A stretch of 64,000 bases of DNA from Cryobacterium sp. Y11 (lineage in GTDB: Bacteria; Actinomycetota; Actinomycetes; Actinomycetales; Microbacteriaceae). This document shows positions 44,137 to 53,355 of this stretch, piece after piece. The DNA lies in NCBI RefSeq assembly GCF_002929535.1, contig NZ_PJJO01000059.1, forward strand, positions 62,001-126,000. The letters run 5' to 3'. The notes below the pieces were generated by a model. It searched no databases. It was not told the DNA's origin and was given only the letters and a program-made list of their open reading frames with translations. Each line of letters opens with the position of its first letter. Within the stretch, counting starts at the first letter, position 1. The translations under genes and the position numbers were made by a program.

Positions 44137-45186
44137 ATGGCAAGGGTTCGATTAATAGACGTCGCGGAACTCGCGGGCGTGTCCATGAAGACCGTCTCGA
44201 ACGTCGTTCACGACTATCCCCATGTGGCCCCAGCCCTGCGCGAGAAGGTGCAGGCAGCCATTGACCAGCTCGGCTATCGCCCCAACCTGACGGCACGGCG
44301 TTTGGCTACTGGGAAAACCGGAATGATCGCTCTGGCAATCCCCGAAATCGACCATCCGTACTTTTCGGAACTCTCCCGGCAGATTGCCGAAGAAGCAACT
44401 CGGCGGGGATACCGCGTCATCATCGAGCAGACCTTGAGTGATCCTGTCACGGAACGGGCCGTACTCAACGACCGCGAGGCCGGACTGGTCGACGGCGTAA
44501 TCTTTCACCCCGTCCGCATGGAAACGCTCGACATCGCGAAGCTTGATGCTGGCACTCCTCTAGTGCTACTCGGCGAGGCGGCCATGCCTGTCATGACAGA
44601 CCACGTGATGATCGACAATGTCTCGGCCGCTCTTGATGCCACGCGGCATCTCCTGGCGAGCGGATGTCGCCGCATCGCTTTTCTCGGCGTCATCGCGGCG
44701 GACATCACTGGTTCGACAAGTCAGCGCCTTTTCGGATACCAACAGGGCCTGCTGGAGGCCGGGGTTCAACTGAATCCTGAGCTGGTCTTGACGGCGTCGG
44801 AATTCACGGCTGAAGCGGGTGTTCATTCAATCACTGAGGCGATTGATCGGGGGGTACGTTTTGACGGCGTGGTCTGCCGCGACGACCGGTTTGCAATCGG
44901 CGCGCTGAAGGCCCTCCACGATTCTGGGCGGTCGGTGCCAGAAGATGTGGCGGTTGTCGGCTGGGACAACACTTTTATGGCTGCGTACACGTCCCCAACG
45001 CTCACCTCGGTGGCGCCGGAAAAGACTGCAATTGTCGTGGCTGCTTTCAATCTTCTCGAGGAACGAATCGCCGGATATCGGGGTGTGGGCCGCCACGTGA
45101 TCGTGGGGCATTCGCTCGAGGTGCGTGAGAGTGCTCCCCTCGCTCCTTCACGTCTCAGATCTCGCACGGATTTTACAGCGCTGTAA
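44137..45186 (+). CDS. LacI-family transcriptional regulator
   Basis: 349 residues. The helix-turn-helix and hinge read RLIDVAELAGVSMKTVSNVV ... NLTARRLATGKTG; a periplasmic-binding-like effector domain follows (GMIALAIPEIDHPYFSELS; VCRDDRFAIGALKALHDSG; AVVGWDNTFMAAYTSPTLTSV). It presumably represses the divergent ABC operon and the downstream GH2 gene until a sugar binds. Its last codons (Thr-Ala-Leu-stop) form part of an operator. Confidence 0.88.
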   Translation: MARVRLIDVAELAGVSMKTVSNVVHDYPHVAPALREKVQAAIDQLGYRPNLTARRLATGKTGMIALAIPEIDHPYFSELSRQIAEEATRRGYRVIIEQTLSDPVTERAVLNDREAGLVDGVIFHPVRMETLDIAKLDAGTPLVLLGEAAMPVMTDHVMIDNVSAALDATRHLLASGCRRIAFLGVIAADITGSTSQRLFGYQQGLLEAGVQLNPELVLTASEFTAEAGVHSITEAIDRGVRFDGVVCRDDRFAIGALKALHDSGRSVPEDVAVVGWDNTFMAAYTSPTLTSVAPEKTAIVVAAFNLLEERIAGYRGVGRHVIVGHSLEVRESAPLAPSRLRSRTDFTAL

Positions 45187-45187
45187 T
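45172..45187. promoter_or_regulatory. LacI-type operator embedded in the regulator's stop codon
   Basis: TTTACAGCGCTGTAAT matches 15 of 16 bases of the palindrome; its TAA is the stop of the LacI gene. The GH2 ATG is 20 bases further on. Confidence 0.8.
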
Positions 45188-45206
45188 TTGACGGCATGAT
45201 TGCGGT

Positions 45207-47042
45207 ATGTCGCGAACTTTCCCGATTTCTGCCAGTGCCCAGGGTGGCGTGTATCCCCGCCCCCAACTTGTCCGCCCGAATTGGCATGACCTTGCCGGTG
45301 AGTGGGCGTTCGAACACGACGATCGAGACATTGGTAGGAGCGAGAACTGGTACGCAAACGCTGCGCACTTTAGCCGGGTCATCACTGTTCCGTTTCCGCC
45401 GGAGTCGGAGATGTCCGGAATCGCCGATCCGGGCTTTCATCCCGTTGTCTGGTACTCCCGCGTCATTAGCCCCGAGGACGTGGCCGCGAGTGGTCGGTCG
45501 GGCGAGCGTGACCGGGTGGTGTTGCATTTTGGAGCTGTCGATTACCGCGCATCGGTATGGATCGATGGTCAGTTCATCGGGTCACACGAGGGTGGCCAGA
45601 CGCCGTTCTTCTTTGACGTCACCGAAGCACTGTCGCCCCAAAAGGCCTGCGTGCTTGTGGTTCGTGCCGAGGATGACCCGCACGACGTCGCGCAGCCGCG
45701 CGGCAAGCAGGATTGGCTCGAAGAGCCGCACGTAATTTGGTACCACCGCACCACGGGGATTTGGCAACCGGTCTGGCTCGAGTCCGTGCCAGATCAGCGC
45801 ATCGAGGCGCTGAGTTGGACTCCGAATGTACCGGCTGGGAACGTCGAGATCGAGGTCGTCCTGACGCGTCGACCGACGAAGACCGTAACCGTTCAGGTGG
45901 ACCTGTCTCTCGCGGGCGAAATTCTCGCCCGACAGTCTTTCTTGGCCACGGAGCCGCGATCACAAACAACCATTCAGATTCCGCGACAGTCGAACGGTCA
46001 GGCCTTCGAGACGCTCTTGTGGTCACCGGAAAACCCGCGCCTGATTGACGCGCAGGTCTCGATCCTTGCTGACGATGGGAGTGTCCTCGACGAGTCGTTC
46101 TCCTATTTCGGGCTTCGCAGCGTCGGTGTCGCGGGCGGTAGGTTCCTACTCAATGACCGTCCGTATTTCGTTCGATCGGTGCTAGAGCAGGGCTTTTGGC
46201 CACAGTCGCACCTCACTGCGCCTTCGGCCGAAGCTCTGCGTTCCGAAGTGGAATTGATTAAGGCCCTCGGGTTCAACGCGGCGAGAATTCACGAGAAGGT
46301 CGAGGACCCCCGATTCCTCTACTGGGCGGATCGGCTCGGATTGCTCATCTGGGGTGAAATGGGGAGCACCTACGAGTTCTCTTCCGAGGCCGTGTCTCGA
46401 GTCACCCGCGAATGGACCGATGTTGTGCGCCGCGACCGATCGCATCCGTCAATCGTCACCTGGGTTCCCCTCAACGAAAGCTGGGGCGTTCAACAGATCT
46501 CGCACGACGCCGCCCAGTTGAGCTTCGCCCAATCGCTTTACCACCTGACAAGAGCGCTCGATCCGAGCCGCCCCGTCATCTCCAATGACGGCTGGGAACA
46601 CGCCATCTCTGACATCCTCACGATCCACGACTATGCCGGCACGTCCGAACAGCTCGACGCCAACTACAGAGACATTGACGCCATCCGAGCCCTCGTCGCG
46701 GGAATGGGTCCAGCAGGCCGTCGCTTGCAACTCATTCCCCGCGAGGTCGATGATCAGTCAATTATGGTGACTGAATTCGGCGGGGTCAGCTTTGCGCCCG
46801 ACGCTGCCGAGGACTCCTGGGGCTACACGACAGCAACGAGCCATGAGGACTTCGAAAATCGAGTTTCAGGTCTCATTCGCAGCCTTCGGGACAACCCGAT
46901 ACTCTCCGGCTTCTGTTACACCCAGCTGACGGACACAATGCAGGAGACCAACGGGCTCACCGACGCGAATAGGAAGCCTAAACTACCGATCGCCGTCATT
47001 CGCAGCGTCGTGTCGGGGGAGGACGAGCCTCTCCTAGAGTGA
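45207..47042 (+). CDS. Glycoside hydrolase family 2 enzyme
   Basis: 611 residues. The sugar-binding jelly-roll domain is at the start (LAGEWAFEHDDRDIG; DYRASVWIDGQFIGSHEGG; WYHRTTGIWQPVWLE); the TIM barrel has the acid/base Glu424 in VPLNESWG and the probable nucleophile Glu523 in MVTEFGG. It likely cleaves beta-galactosides, glucuronides or similar inside the cell (no signal peptide). ATG at 45207 has no clear ribosome site; the operator at 45172-45187 lies just upstream, so the leader is very short. Confidence 0.85.
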   Translation: MSRTFPISASAQGGVYPRPQLVRPNWHDLAGEWAFEHDDRDIGRSENWYANAAHFSRVITVPFPPESEMSGIADPGFHPVVWYSRVISPEDVAASGRSGERDRVVLHFGAVDYRASVWIDGQFIGSHEGGQTPFFFDVTEALSPQKACVLVVRAEDDPHDVAQPRGKQDWLEEPHVIWYHRTTGIWQPVWLESVPDQRIEALSWTPNVPAGNVEIEVVLTRRPTKTVTVQVDLSLAGEILARQSFLATEPRSQTTIQIPRQSNGQAFETLLWSPENPRLIDAQVSILADDGSVLDESFSYFGLRSVGVAGGRFLLNDRPYFVRSVLEQGFWPQSHLTAPSAEALRSEVELIKALGFNAARIHEKVEDPRFLYWADRLGLLIWGEMGSTYEFSSEAVSRVTREWTDVVRRDRSHPSIVTWVPLNESWGVQQISHDAAQLSFAQSLYHLTRALDPSRPVISNDGWEHAISDILTIHDYAGTSEQLDANYRDIDAIRALVAGMGPAGRRLQLIPREVDDQSIMVTEFGGVSFAPDAAEDSWGYTTATSHEDFENRVSGLIRSLRDNPILSGFCYTQLTDTMQETNGLTDANRKPKLPIAVIRSVVSGEDEPLLE

Positions 47043-47694
47043 CGGCTGGCATCCGTGATCTGGTTCAGGTCTCGGAAGGCGAGCATGTTGCGTCGGTTGC
47101 GCCGCCATGCATGCCCGCCGTAGGGATGCATCACCCGGCGGGGGACGGAGGGCCGCGTTCCACTGCTCCGGTGCTGCGTCCGCTGCGTCGATAAGCGCCG
47201 TCGTTCGATCCTGACGAGGTCGGCCCGGACCTGTAGCCAGTCGCGGGCCTTGCGGTTGTCCCCGAAAGGCCCGGCCGGCGGTGGAATCACTTAGGTCGGC
47301 GGCGCCCTGTCGGCCGATGTATCCACAGGTGCTCCGATGCGGCGATGGTGCATCTTCGCGCACGAGTCTACGGTCGAGCCGGGCCTGGTATCCTCGGCTC
47401 GAACGGCCGCGGCCAGGTGCGTGCGCACGTCGGCATCGCGGGCCCCATGCGCAGCCAACCGGCCCGCGAGAGATCGTCCTCGTAAGCCGGCATCCACTTC
47501 GAGGGTCTTTTTCACGACCGCGAACATCCGGTTGGATTCGCGGGATCGGGTGACTGCCACGTATGGCTGCTCACGTGACGTGGACTGAAATGTGGGCCGT
47601 GCCAATGCTCATGCATGCCGTGCACTCGGTTGATCATGACTGCGTAGCCGAGTTCCACGTGCATGGTCGCAAATTCGGCCGGTAGGGTCAGCAC
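47043..47694 (-). pseudogene. Decayed C-terminal part of a MobF (TrwC-type) relaxase-helicase
   Basis: Read on the minus strand: 47694-47606 gives LPAEFATMHVELGYAVMINR, the helicase motif V region; the next frame (47605-47291) gives QPYVAVTRSRESNRMF, helicase motif VI; the last part (about 47290-47040) gives WRRNMLAFRDLNQIT, similar to the relaxase C-terminus. At least two frame changes break it and the N-terminal relaxase domain is missing. It is a fossil of a conjugative element between GH2 and the next gene. Confidence 0.75.
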
Positions 47695-47735
47695 CTTTCG
47701 TGATAGACCTCTGGTGAACAGTCGAGGAGGGCGAG

Positions 47736-49454
47736 ATGGTGGAGAACGGTGCGCGGGCGCAGCGGCGCCGGGTGGCGGTGCCCCTGCTGCTCTGCCTTGT
47801 CGTGCTGGGCCCGCTTATAGGCTGCGTGGGGATGCCGAGTCCGGTTCCGAGCACCCCACCGACACCGGTCGCGCTCGTCTCGCGCACCCTGCAGCCGGGC
47901 GCGTTCCTCACCGTGATCGACGATGCTGATCCGGTGGCCAACGCACTTGCTGTCAGTGCCGCCCTGTTCGACCGGGCGGAGTTGGTGCTGACGGCACCTG
48001 CTGGTGATGCCGACGCACAACTTCTGGCGGGTTCGGCGGCGGTGGCGCTGGGCGTTCCCCTGCTGGTGACTTCTCGGGAGAGCGCAGCGCTTGATCGGGA
48101 GCTCACTCGCTTGGGCGCGTCGACCGTTCTCAGCATTGGTGGGACCGGTCTGGAAAAGACGAAATCAGCGGATGCTCGCACCCAACTGTGGGTTCCGGCA
48201 ACCATAGCCGCCGTCACTGCGGTGCTCCCGCGGCCCCTCCCCGGTTCTCAAGTCGTCGGCACCAACGGCCTCGCGCGCCTCGCCACCTTGGACGCCAATA
48301 CCGGCACGCTGCTGACGCCGGCATCGGCGACAACCGGTGCGCGGTCCTCGACGTCGTCCGCGACCCGCGATCCGGTGGCCATGACCGACACCCTGCCGCG
48401 CGTGACGCGTCCGCGCGGCCTGAGCGACGTGCTGGTTCTCGCGACGGATGCCCCGGCGCAGCTGGCCGGTGTTGCCACCGCACGCGCGGCCGGAGCCGCC
48501 GTCGTGCTGGTGCCCATCGACCAGCCGAACCCGCAGGCATCCGCTGAGCTGGTGAGCGAAATCCGCGCGAGCGCCGCAACGACGGTACTCGCCCTCGGTC
48601 AACCGTTTGCCACCCAAACCAGCCTGGAGTGGAAGATCCGCTCGACCCTGACCGGCACCCAACTACCTGGCGGCGGTCAAACGCTGTTTCCGGGGCGGCT
48701 CCTCGTGGCGCTCTACGGCACACCGGGCGCGCCGGTGCTCGGCGTGCTCGGCGAACAAGGGTTGCCCGAAACGATCGCGCGAGCCCAGCAGACCGCTGCC
48801 GCGTATGCGCCGCACACCGCCCAAACCGTCGTGCCCATGCACGAGATCATCGCGACCGTCGCTGCGGCCGATGCCGGGTCAGACGGCAACTACTCCAATG
48901 AAATACCGGCCGACACACTGCGACCCTGGGTGGAAGCCGCCGGTGCCGCCGGCCAGTACGTCGTGCTCGATCTGCAGCCAGGGCGGAGCGATTTTCTCAG
49001 CCAGGCGGTGCAGTACCAAAGCCTGCTCGAGTTGCCCTACGTCGGGCTGGCGCTCGATCCCGAATGGCGGCTCGGCCCGAACCAGCGCCACCTCGTGCAA
49101 ATTGGCGCTGTTGATGTGGTGGAGATCAATGCGGTCATCCGTTGGCTCGCCGCCCTCACCAGCGAGAAAGTCCTGCCGCAGAAACTGCTCGTTCTGCACC
49201 AGTTTCGCTCCAGCATGATCACCAACCGTGCGCTGCTCGATTTGTCGCACCCCGAGATCGCACCGCTCATTCATGTGGACGGCCTCGGCAGCCAGCCCGA
49301 CAAGCAGGCCACCTGGTCGGCACTGCACAAAGACGCCCCGGCCGGTGTCGCCTGGGGATGGAAGAACTTCTACGACGAAGACACCCCTACCCTCAGCCCC
49401 GAGCAAACCATGTCACAGGTTGTGCCGGAGCCCGACCTCGTCACCTACCAGTAG
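47736..49454 (+). CDS. Lipoprotein with cell-wall-binding-repeat-2-like segments
   Basis: 572 residues. The signal peptide ends LIGC (lipobox, Cys about 30). Two stretches resemble cell-wall-binding repeat 2: LFDRAELVLTAPAGDADAQ ... GVPLLVTSRESAALDREL ... LGASTVLSIGG (about 75-140) and a second, LSDVLVLATDAP ... VVLVPIDQP ... TTVLALGQPF. The C-terminal third (LDPEWRLGPNQRH ... GWKNFYDED) looks like a glycosidase-like barrel. ATG follows GAGGAGGG. Function unknown; probably exported and wall-associated. Confidence 0.65.
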   Translation: MVENGARAQRRRVAVPLLLCLVVLGPLIGCVGMPSPVPSTPPTPVALVSRTLQPGAFLTVIDDADPVANALAVSAALFDRAELVLTAPAGDADAQLLAGSAAVALGVPLLVTSRESAALDRELTRLGASTVLSIGGTGLEKTKSADARTQLWVPATIAAVTAVLPRPLPGSQVVGTNGLARLATLDANTGTLLTPASATTGARSSTSSATRDPVAMTDTLPRVTRPRGLSDVLVLATDAPAQLAGVATARAAGAAVVLVPIDQPNPQASAELVSEIRASAATTVLALGQPFATQTSLEWKIRSTLTGTQLPGGGQTLFPGRLLVALYGTPGAPVLGVLGEQGLPETIARAQQTAAAYAPHTAQTVVPMHEIIATVAAADAGSDGNYSNEIPADTLRPWVEAAGAAGQYVVLDLQPGRSDFLSQAVQYQSLLELPYVGLALDPEWRLGPNQRHLVQIGAVDVVEINAVIRWLAALTSEKVLPQKLLVLHQFRSSMITNRALLDLSHPEIAPLIHVDGLGSQPDKQATWSALHKDAPAGVAWGWKNFYDEDTPTLSPEQTMSQVVPEPDLVTYQ

Positions 49455-49577
49455 TTGTGGCGTACCAAAAAAAGAGGGGGTATTGGGGGACACGACGTAT
49501 CAAAATCGCACAATGGCGTGCATTGTCACTCCGCGGGCGTAGTCACGCGCTCCCGGTTCGTTCCGGCCTGCGTCGCG

Positions 49578-50369
49578 TTACAACGCGTCGTCGCCCCGCA
49601 CCGGCATCCGTTCGCCCGCGGTCACCGCGATGGCGAGCCGGTTGCCGGGCGACGGCAGCGGGCAGAGGTAGTGGTCGCTGAACGCACACGGCGGCAGGAA
49701 CGCGCGGTTGAAGTCAATCGTCGTCACGCCCGTGTTATCGGGCACGGGAATGCGCAGAAAACGGAACCGGTACGTCTGGCCACCATTCGTGGCATCGGCG
49801 AAGACGACCGCCAGCGTGTCAGCCCCGTGCGTTGCTGTCAGGTGGTGCGTCTGGCCGTTGAGGGTGAATTCGAGCGTGCCGGCAGTCTGCTGTAACGTGT
49901 GGTATCCATCGAACAGTTCGACTACGAGTGGTTCCGCGCGTGGGGTGAACTGTGCCTCCATCACCCAAGCGAGGTCGGGTTCGTACGCGTCGATCGACTG
50001 CAGCAACGTGCGTTGCCTCGCCTCGGGATCACTACGCCGGAGCGCTGGAATCCCGTCACGCACGAAGATGTGCAACAGGGAATCACCCGCGTGCACGGTG
50101 TCGCCCAACCGCAGAACGGCCGTGTCACCGACGGGAAAACCAGATGCGTCGGTGTAGCCCGACCCGGAAAGTCCGGTTCCAACGACCGTGTCGCCGTCGG
50201 CGCGCCAGGTGCCGGCAACGCCGTCGACGCGCTGTTCCTTTCGGTCGAGCCACACGGTGTCGGCCAGGGCGGCAATGCCATGCGGTGCAAAGACGTCGCT
50301 CCACCGTTCTTCCCGCCAGCGCTGCCAATCCTCCACGAATGATGTCGTCGTCTCCCGCAACTGCGTCAT
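49578..50369 (-). CDS. DUF1684-family protein
   Basis: 263 residues. The C-terminal DFNRAFLPPCAFSDHYLCPLP is the family mark of DUF1684, whose catalytic role is not established. The conserved Asp/Asn and cysteines in this block suggest a metal or cofactor site, but this is speculation. It is convergent with the lipoprotein gene and divergent from the AMP-ligase gene. No signal peptide is seen. Confidence 0.8.
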   Translation of the reverse strand: MTQLRETTTSFVEDWQRWREERWSDVFAPHGIAALADTVWLDRKEQRVDGVAGTWRADGDTVVGTGLSGSGYTDASGFPVGDTAVLRLGDTVHAGDSLLHIFVRDGIPALRRSDPEARQRTLLQSIDAYEPDLAWVMEAQFTPRAEPLVVELFDGYHTLQQTAGTLEFTLNGQTHHLTATHGADTLAVVFADATNGGQTYRFRFLRIPVPDNTGVTTIDFNRAFLPPCAFSDHYLCPLPSPGNRLAIAVTAGERMPVRGDDAL

Positions 50370-50520
50370 GCCGTCGCCACCTCTCTAGCTGTTCAAGGCT
50401 AGCCGATCTGCCTGCGGAAGCCGCCGTATCGACCTGGCGAAAACATGGCAATGCACGAGCGCACTACGCGCGGTGACGAGGCAGCCCCGTTCGGCCGGGC
50501 ACCGGAACTACACTCAAAAG

Positions 50521-52041
50521 ATGCCGTTCACCCGCACCATCATCGAGGTTGCCGAGTCCGATCCGCGGCGCCTCGCCCTCGCTGGCGATGGCGACCGTTT
50601 CAGTTATTTAGAACTGCGCGGTGCCTGCACGCTCATCCGAAGCGGCGTCGAGCACCTGCTCGACGGGCCAGATGCCATCTATCGAAGGGGCGCGAACGCG
50701 GAAACCGACGGCGTCCCCATCATTGCCGTCTCACTGTCCCGTGCCATCGACGTGGCCCGTTTCATCTGCGGAGTGGCAGGCTTTCGCGCGATCATCGCCG
50801 TACTTGATCCGTTGTGGCCGCAAGCCCACCGCCTCGAGACGATCCGCCGCGTTGACCCCGCGGTCGTCATCACCGACGACGTGGTATTTGAGGATGCCCT
50901 CGGAGCGCCCGAACTGTGGACCGGGAGGGCGGTTTCGCTCGCAGAGTTCGACGCTCTCGCGGCATCCGCCCCGGCATCGGCCGGCCCAGAGGTTCGCCCG
51001 CGCCATGAGCCGTTTCTGCTGCTGTTCACCTCGGGTACCACCAACTTGCCCAAGGGATTCCTGCGCACGCGCGGTAGCTGGGACCACAACGTCGGCATCA
51101 GCCGCGCCTACCTCGGAGCCGGGGAGAACATGTCGACCATCGCACCGGGGCCGGTGTCGTACAGCCTCACTCTCTACACTGTGGTCGAGGTCATGGCGAC
51201 CGGTGGGTCCCTCTATCTTCAGTCGGGGTTCGATGCCATCGCGGCGGCGCACACGATCGATGCTGAGCGCATCGAACGCTTCGTCGGTGTTCCGGCGATG
51301 CTGCCCACGCTCGTGCGGGCGTCAGAACGATCAGAACTCTCGCTCGGCTCTCTCCGCGAGGTAATTACGGGTGGCGCGAACCAGAGTGAGCGCATCCGTG
51401 CGACTTTTGAAGCCGCCGCGCCGCATGCCCACCTGCGCAGCTATTATGGCGCCTCCGAGATCGGATTCATCGGCTACAGCGATTCCGATGACGGCACCCG
51501 GCTCACACCGTTTCGCGGCATCGGCGTTAGCGTGCGAGATGACGCAGGTGCTGGCGTACCCGACGGCGAGATCGGTACTCTCCACATCCGTGTGGTCTCC
51601 GCCGTTGAACGCTACCTCTCAGCGACCAGCGTCGACCGCATCACGGGCGAGGACGGCTGGGCGAGCGTGAACGATCAGGCATCCTTCGCTGATGGCGTGA
51701 TCACCCTCGCCGGGCGTGCGGGCGATATTGCCGTCTCCGGTGGGCACAAGGTGTCGCTCCCGCAGGTGGAACGTGCTCTGGCCTCGGTGCCTGGATGTGA
51801 AATCTGCTGTGCGGCGGTGCTGCCGGATGCTGCGCTGGGCTCACTCATCGTGGTCGTCGTCGAGGGGTCGCAGGTGCCACCAAAGCACGTCATGCAGGAG
51901 GCGCTGCGATCTCTCCTCGCACCGCAATTCATGCCGCATCGCTATTATCGCGCCGACGAACTGCCGCGCACCGCAGGCGGAAAGATCAGACGCGTGGCCG
52001 TGACGGAGCTGGTCGAACGCCAACACGCCGAGCGGCTATGA
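50521..52041 (+). CDS. AMP-dependent acyl-CoA/ACP ligase
   Basis: 506 residues of the adenylate-forming superfamily: FLLLFTSGTTNLPKGFLRTRG (quoted part FTSGTTNLPKGF), YGASEIGFIGYSDS, GDIAVSGGHKVSLPQVERAL and a C-terminal catalytic lysine in PRTAGGKIRRVAV. It activates a carboxylic acid to its adenylate and transfers it to CoA or a carrier. ATG at 50521 was chosen over 50473 because MPFTRTIIEVAESDPRRLAL begins the fold. Its stop overlaps the ketosynthase start (ATGA). Substrate unknown. Confidence 0.83.
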   Translation: MPFTRTIIEVAESDPRRLALAGDGDRFSYLELRGACTLIRSGVEHLLDGPDAIYRRGANAETDGVPIIAVSLSRAIDVARFICGVAGFRAIIAVLDPLWPQAHRLETIRRVDPAVVITDDVVFEDALGAPELWTGRAVSLAEFDALAASAPASAGPEVRPRHEPFLLLFTSGTTNLPKGFLRTRGSWDHNVGISRAYLGAGENMSTIAPGPVSYSLTLYTVVEVMATGGSLYLQSGFDAIAAAHTIDAERIERFVGVPAMLPTLVRASERSELSLGSLREVITGGANQSERIRATFEAAAPHAHLRSYYGASEIGFIGYSDSDDGTRLTPFRGIGVSVRDDAGAGVPDGEIGTLHIRVVSAVERYLSATSVDRITGEDGWASVNDQASFADGVITLAGRAGDIAVSGGHKVSLPQVERALASVPGCEICCAAVLPDAALGSLIVVVVEGSQVPPKHVMQEALRSLLAPQFMPHRYYRADELPRTAGGKIRRVAVTELVERQHAERL

Positions 52042-53285
52042 ACGCGATATCGAATGCTGGCGCGAGGTCCCGTGCTCTCGTGACCGGCATCGGCGCTGTA
52101 ACACCGTGTGGGCTTGATGTCGCCTCAACATGGGATGCCGTTGTGGCGGGGCGAAGCGGTATCCGAGCCTTTGAGCGCATTGACGTCTCCGACCTCGCCG
52201 TCGCAGTCGGCGGTGAGGTGCACGGTTTTGACCCACTCGAGTATGTGTCGCGCTCCGACGCGCGGCGGCTGGACCGGCATGCCCTCTACGCGATCGCTGC
52301 CGCAGAGCAGGTGATGCATGGGTTCGTAGCAGAAGATCCAGCCCGATTCTGCGTGACCGTCGCCACCGGATCAGGGCCGGTCTCGCTCATTCAGGATGCT
52401 GTGCGCGCTCTCGATCAGAGCGGGTCGCGTTTGGTCCCACCAGGCGTTGTTATCTACGGCGGGCCGGATGCCGCGGCCACTTACCTTAGTCAGCGCTACG
52501 GTGCCAGGGGTGCGAGCGTTGGCACGTCGGCGACCTGCGCGAGCGGTACGGTCGCCCTCGGGGACGCGATGCGCCTCATCCGTCACGGTTATGCGGATGC
52601 TGTGCTCGTCGTGGGCGCGGACGACTGCCTCAACCGCGTGAACCTTGCCGTGAACTCCACCCTCGGATCCCTGGCCCGTGGCTTCAAGGATGAGCCGTCG
52701 CGGGCCTCGAGGCCGTTCGAGAAGTCGCGGAGTGGCTTCGTGATGTCGGCAGGCGCTGCGGCGCTGCTGATCGAGTCGGAAGAGCACGCCCGGCGCCGCG
52801 GCGCCGTTGTTCTTGGCGAGATCGCGGGCTATGGGGTCACCTCGGATGCCTACCACCCGACAGCACCTCGGCCGGATGGCCGTGGTGCGATCGCCGCCAT
52901 GCGTGCGGCGCTTGATGACGCGCAGATCGCCGCGAGCGGGATTGACCACGTGAACGCGCACGGAACAGGCACCGCGCTAAACGACGAGATGGAGGCAGGG
53001 GCGCTGCGAGCGGTGTTTGGCGACGCCGTGGCATCCGTGCCGGTAACCTCGACGAAGTCGACCACCGGGCACCTGCTCGGTGCCGCAGGCACATTGGAGG
53101 CGATCCTGTCACTGCTCGCGATGCGTGACGGCGTGATCCCGCCCACGATTAATCTCGACGACCCGGCATTTCCCGAGCTTGACGTTGTCGCCAACGTGGC
53201 GCGCTCTGCGCGCACGCGCACGGTGCTGTCGAACTCGTTCGGTTTCGGCGGGCACAACGCGGCTCTGGTACTCCGCGCGGTGTGA
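52038..53285 (+). CDS. Beta-ketoacyl-ACP synthase (FabF-like)
   Basis: 415 residues with the full KAS active site: Cys167 in TSATCASGTV, His308 in VNAHGTGTALND, and His345 in TKSTTGHLLGAAG. It should condense an acyl thioester with malonyl-ACP. It overlaps the ligase gene by four bases, so the two enzymes probably act together: the ligase loads a starter, the synthase extends it. No acyl carrier protein or reductase is adjacent. Confidence 0.87.
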   Translation: MNAISNAGARSRALVTGIGAVTPCGLDVASTWDAVVAGRSGIRAFERIDVSDLAVAVGGEVHGFDPLEYVSRSDARRLDRHALYAIAAAEQVMHGFVAEDPARFCVTVATGSGPVSLIQDAVRALDQSGSRLVPPGVVIYGGPDAAATYLSQRYGARGASVGTSATCASGTVALGDAMRLIRHGYADAVLVVGADDCLNRVNLAVNSTLGSLARGFKDEPSRASRPFEKSRSGFVMSAGAAALLIESEEHARRRGAVVLGEIAGYGVTSDAYHPTAPRPDGRGAIAAMRAALDDAQIAASGIDHVNAHGTGTALNDEMEAGALRAVFGDAVASVPVTSTKSTTGHLLGAAGTLEAILSLLAMRDGVIPPTINLDDPAFPELDVVANVARSARTRTVLSNSFGFGGHNAALVLRAV

Positions 53286-53355
53286 ACCCTATCCACACGT
53301 CGAGTAATCGCTGCAAATCGAGCAGTCGGCCAGCAGCCGCAGCATTACAGCCTAG

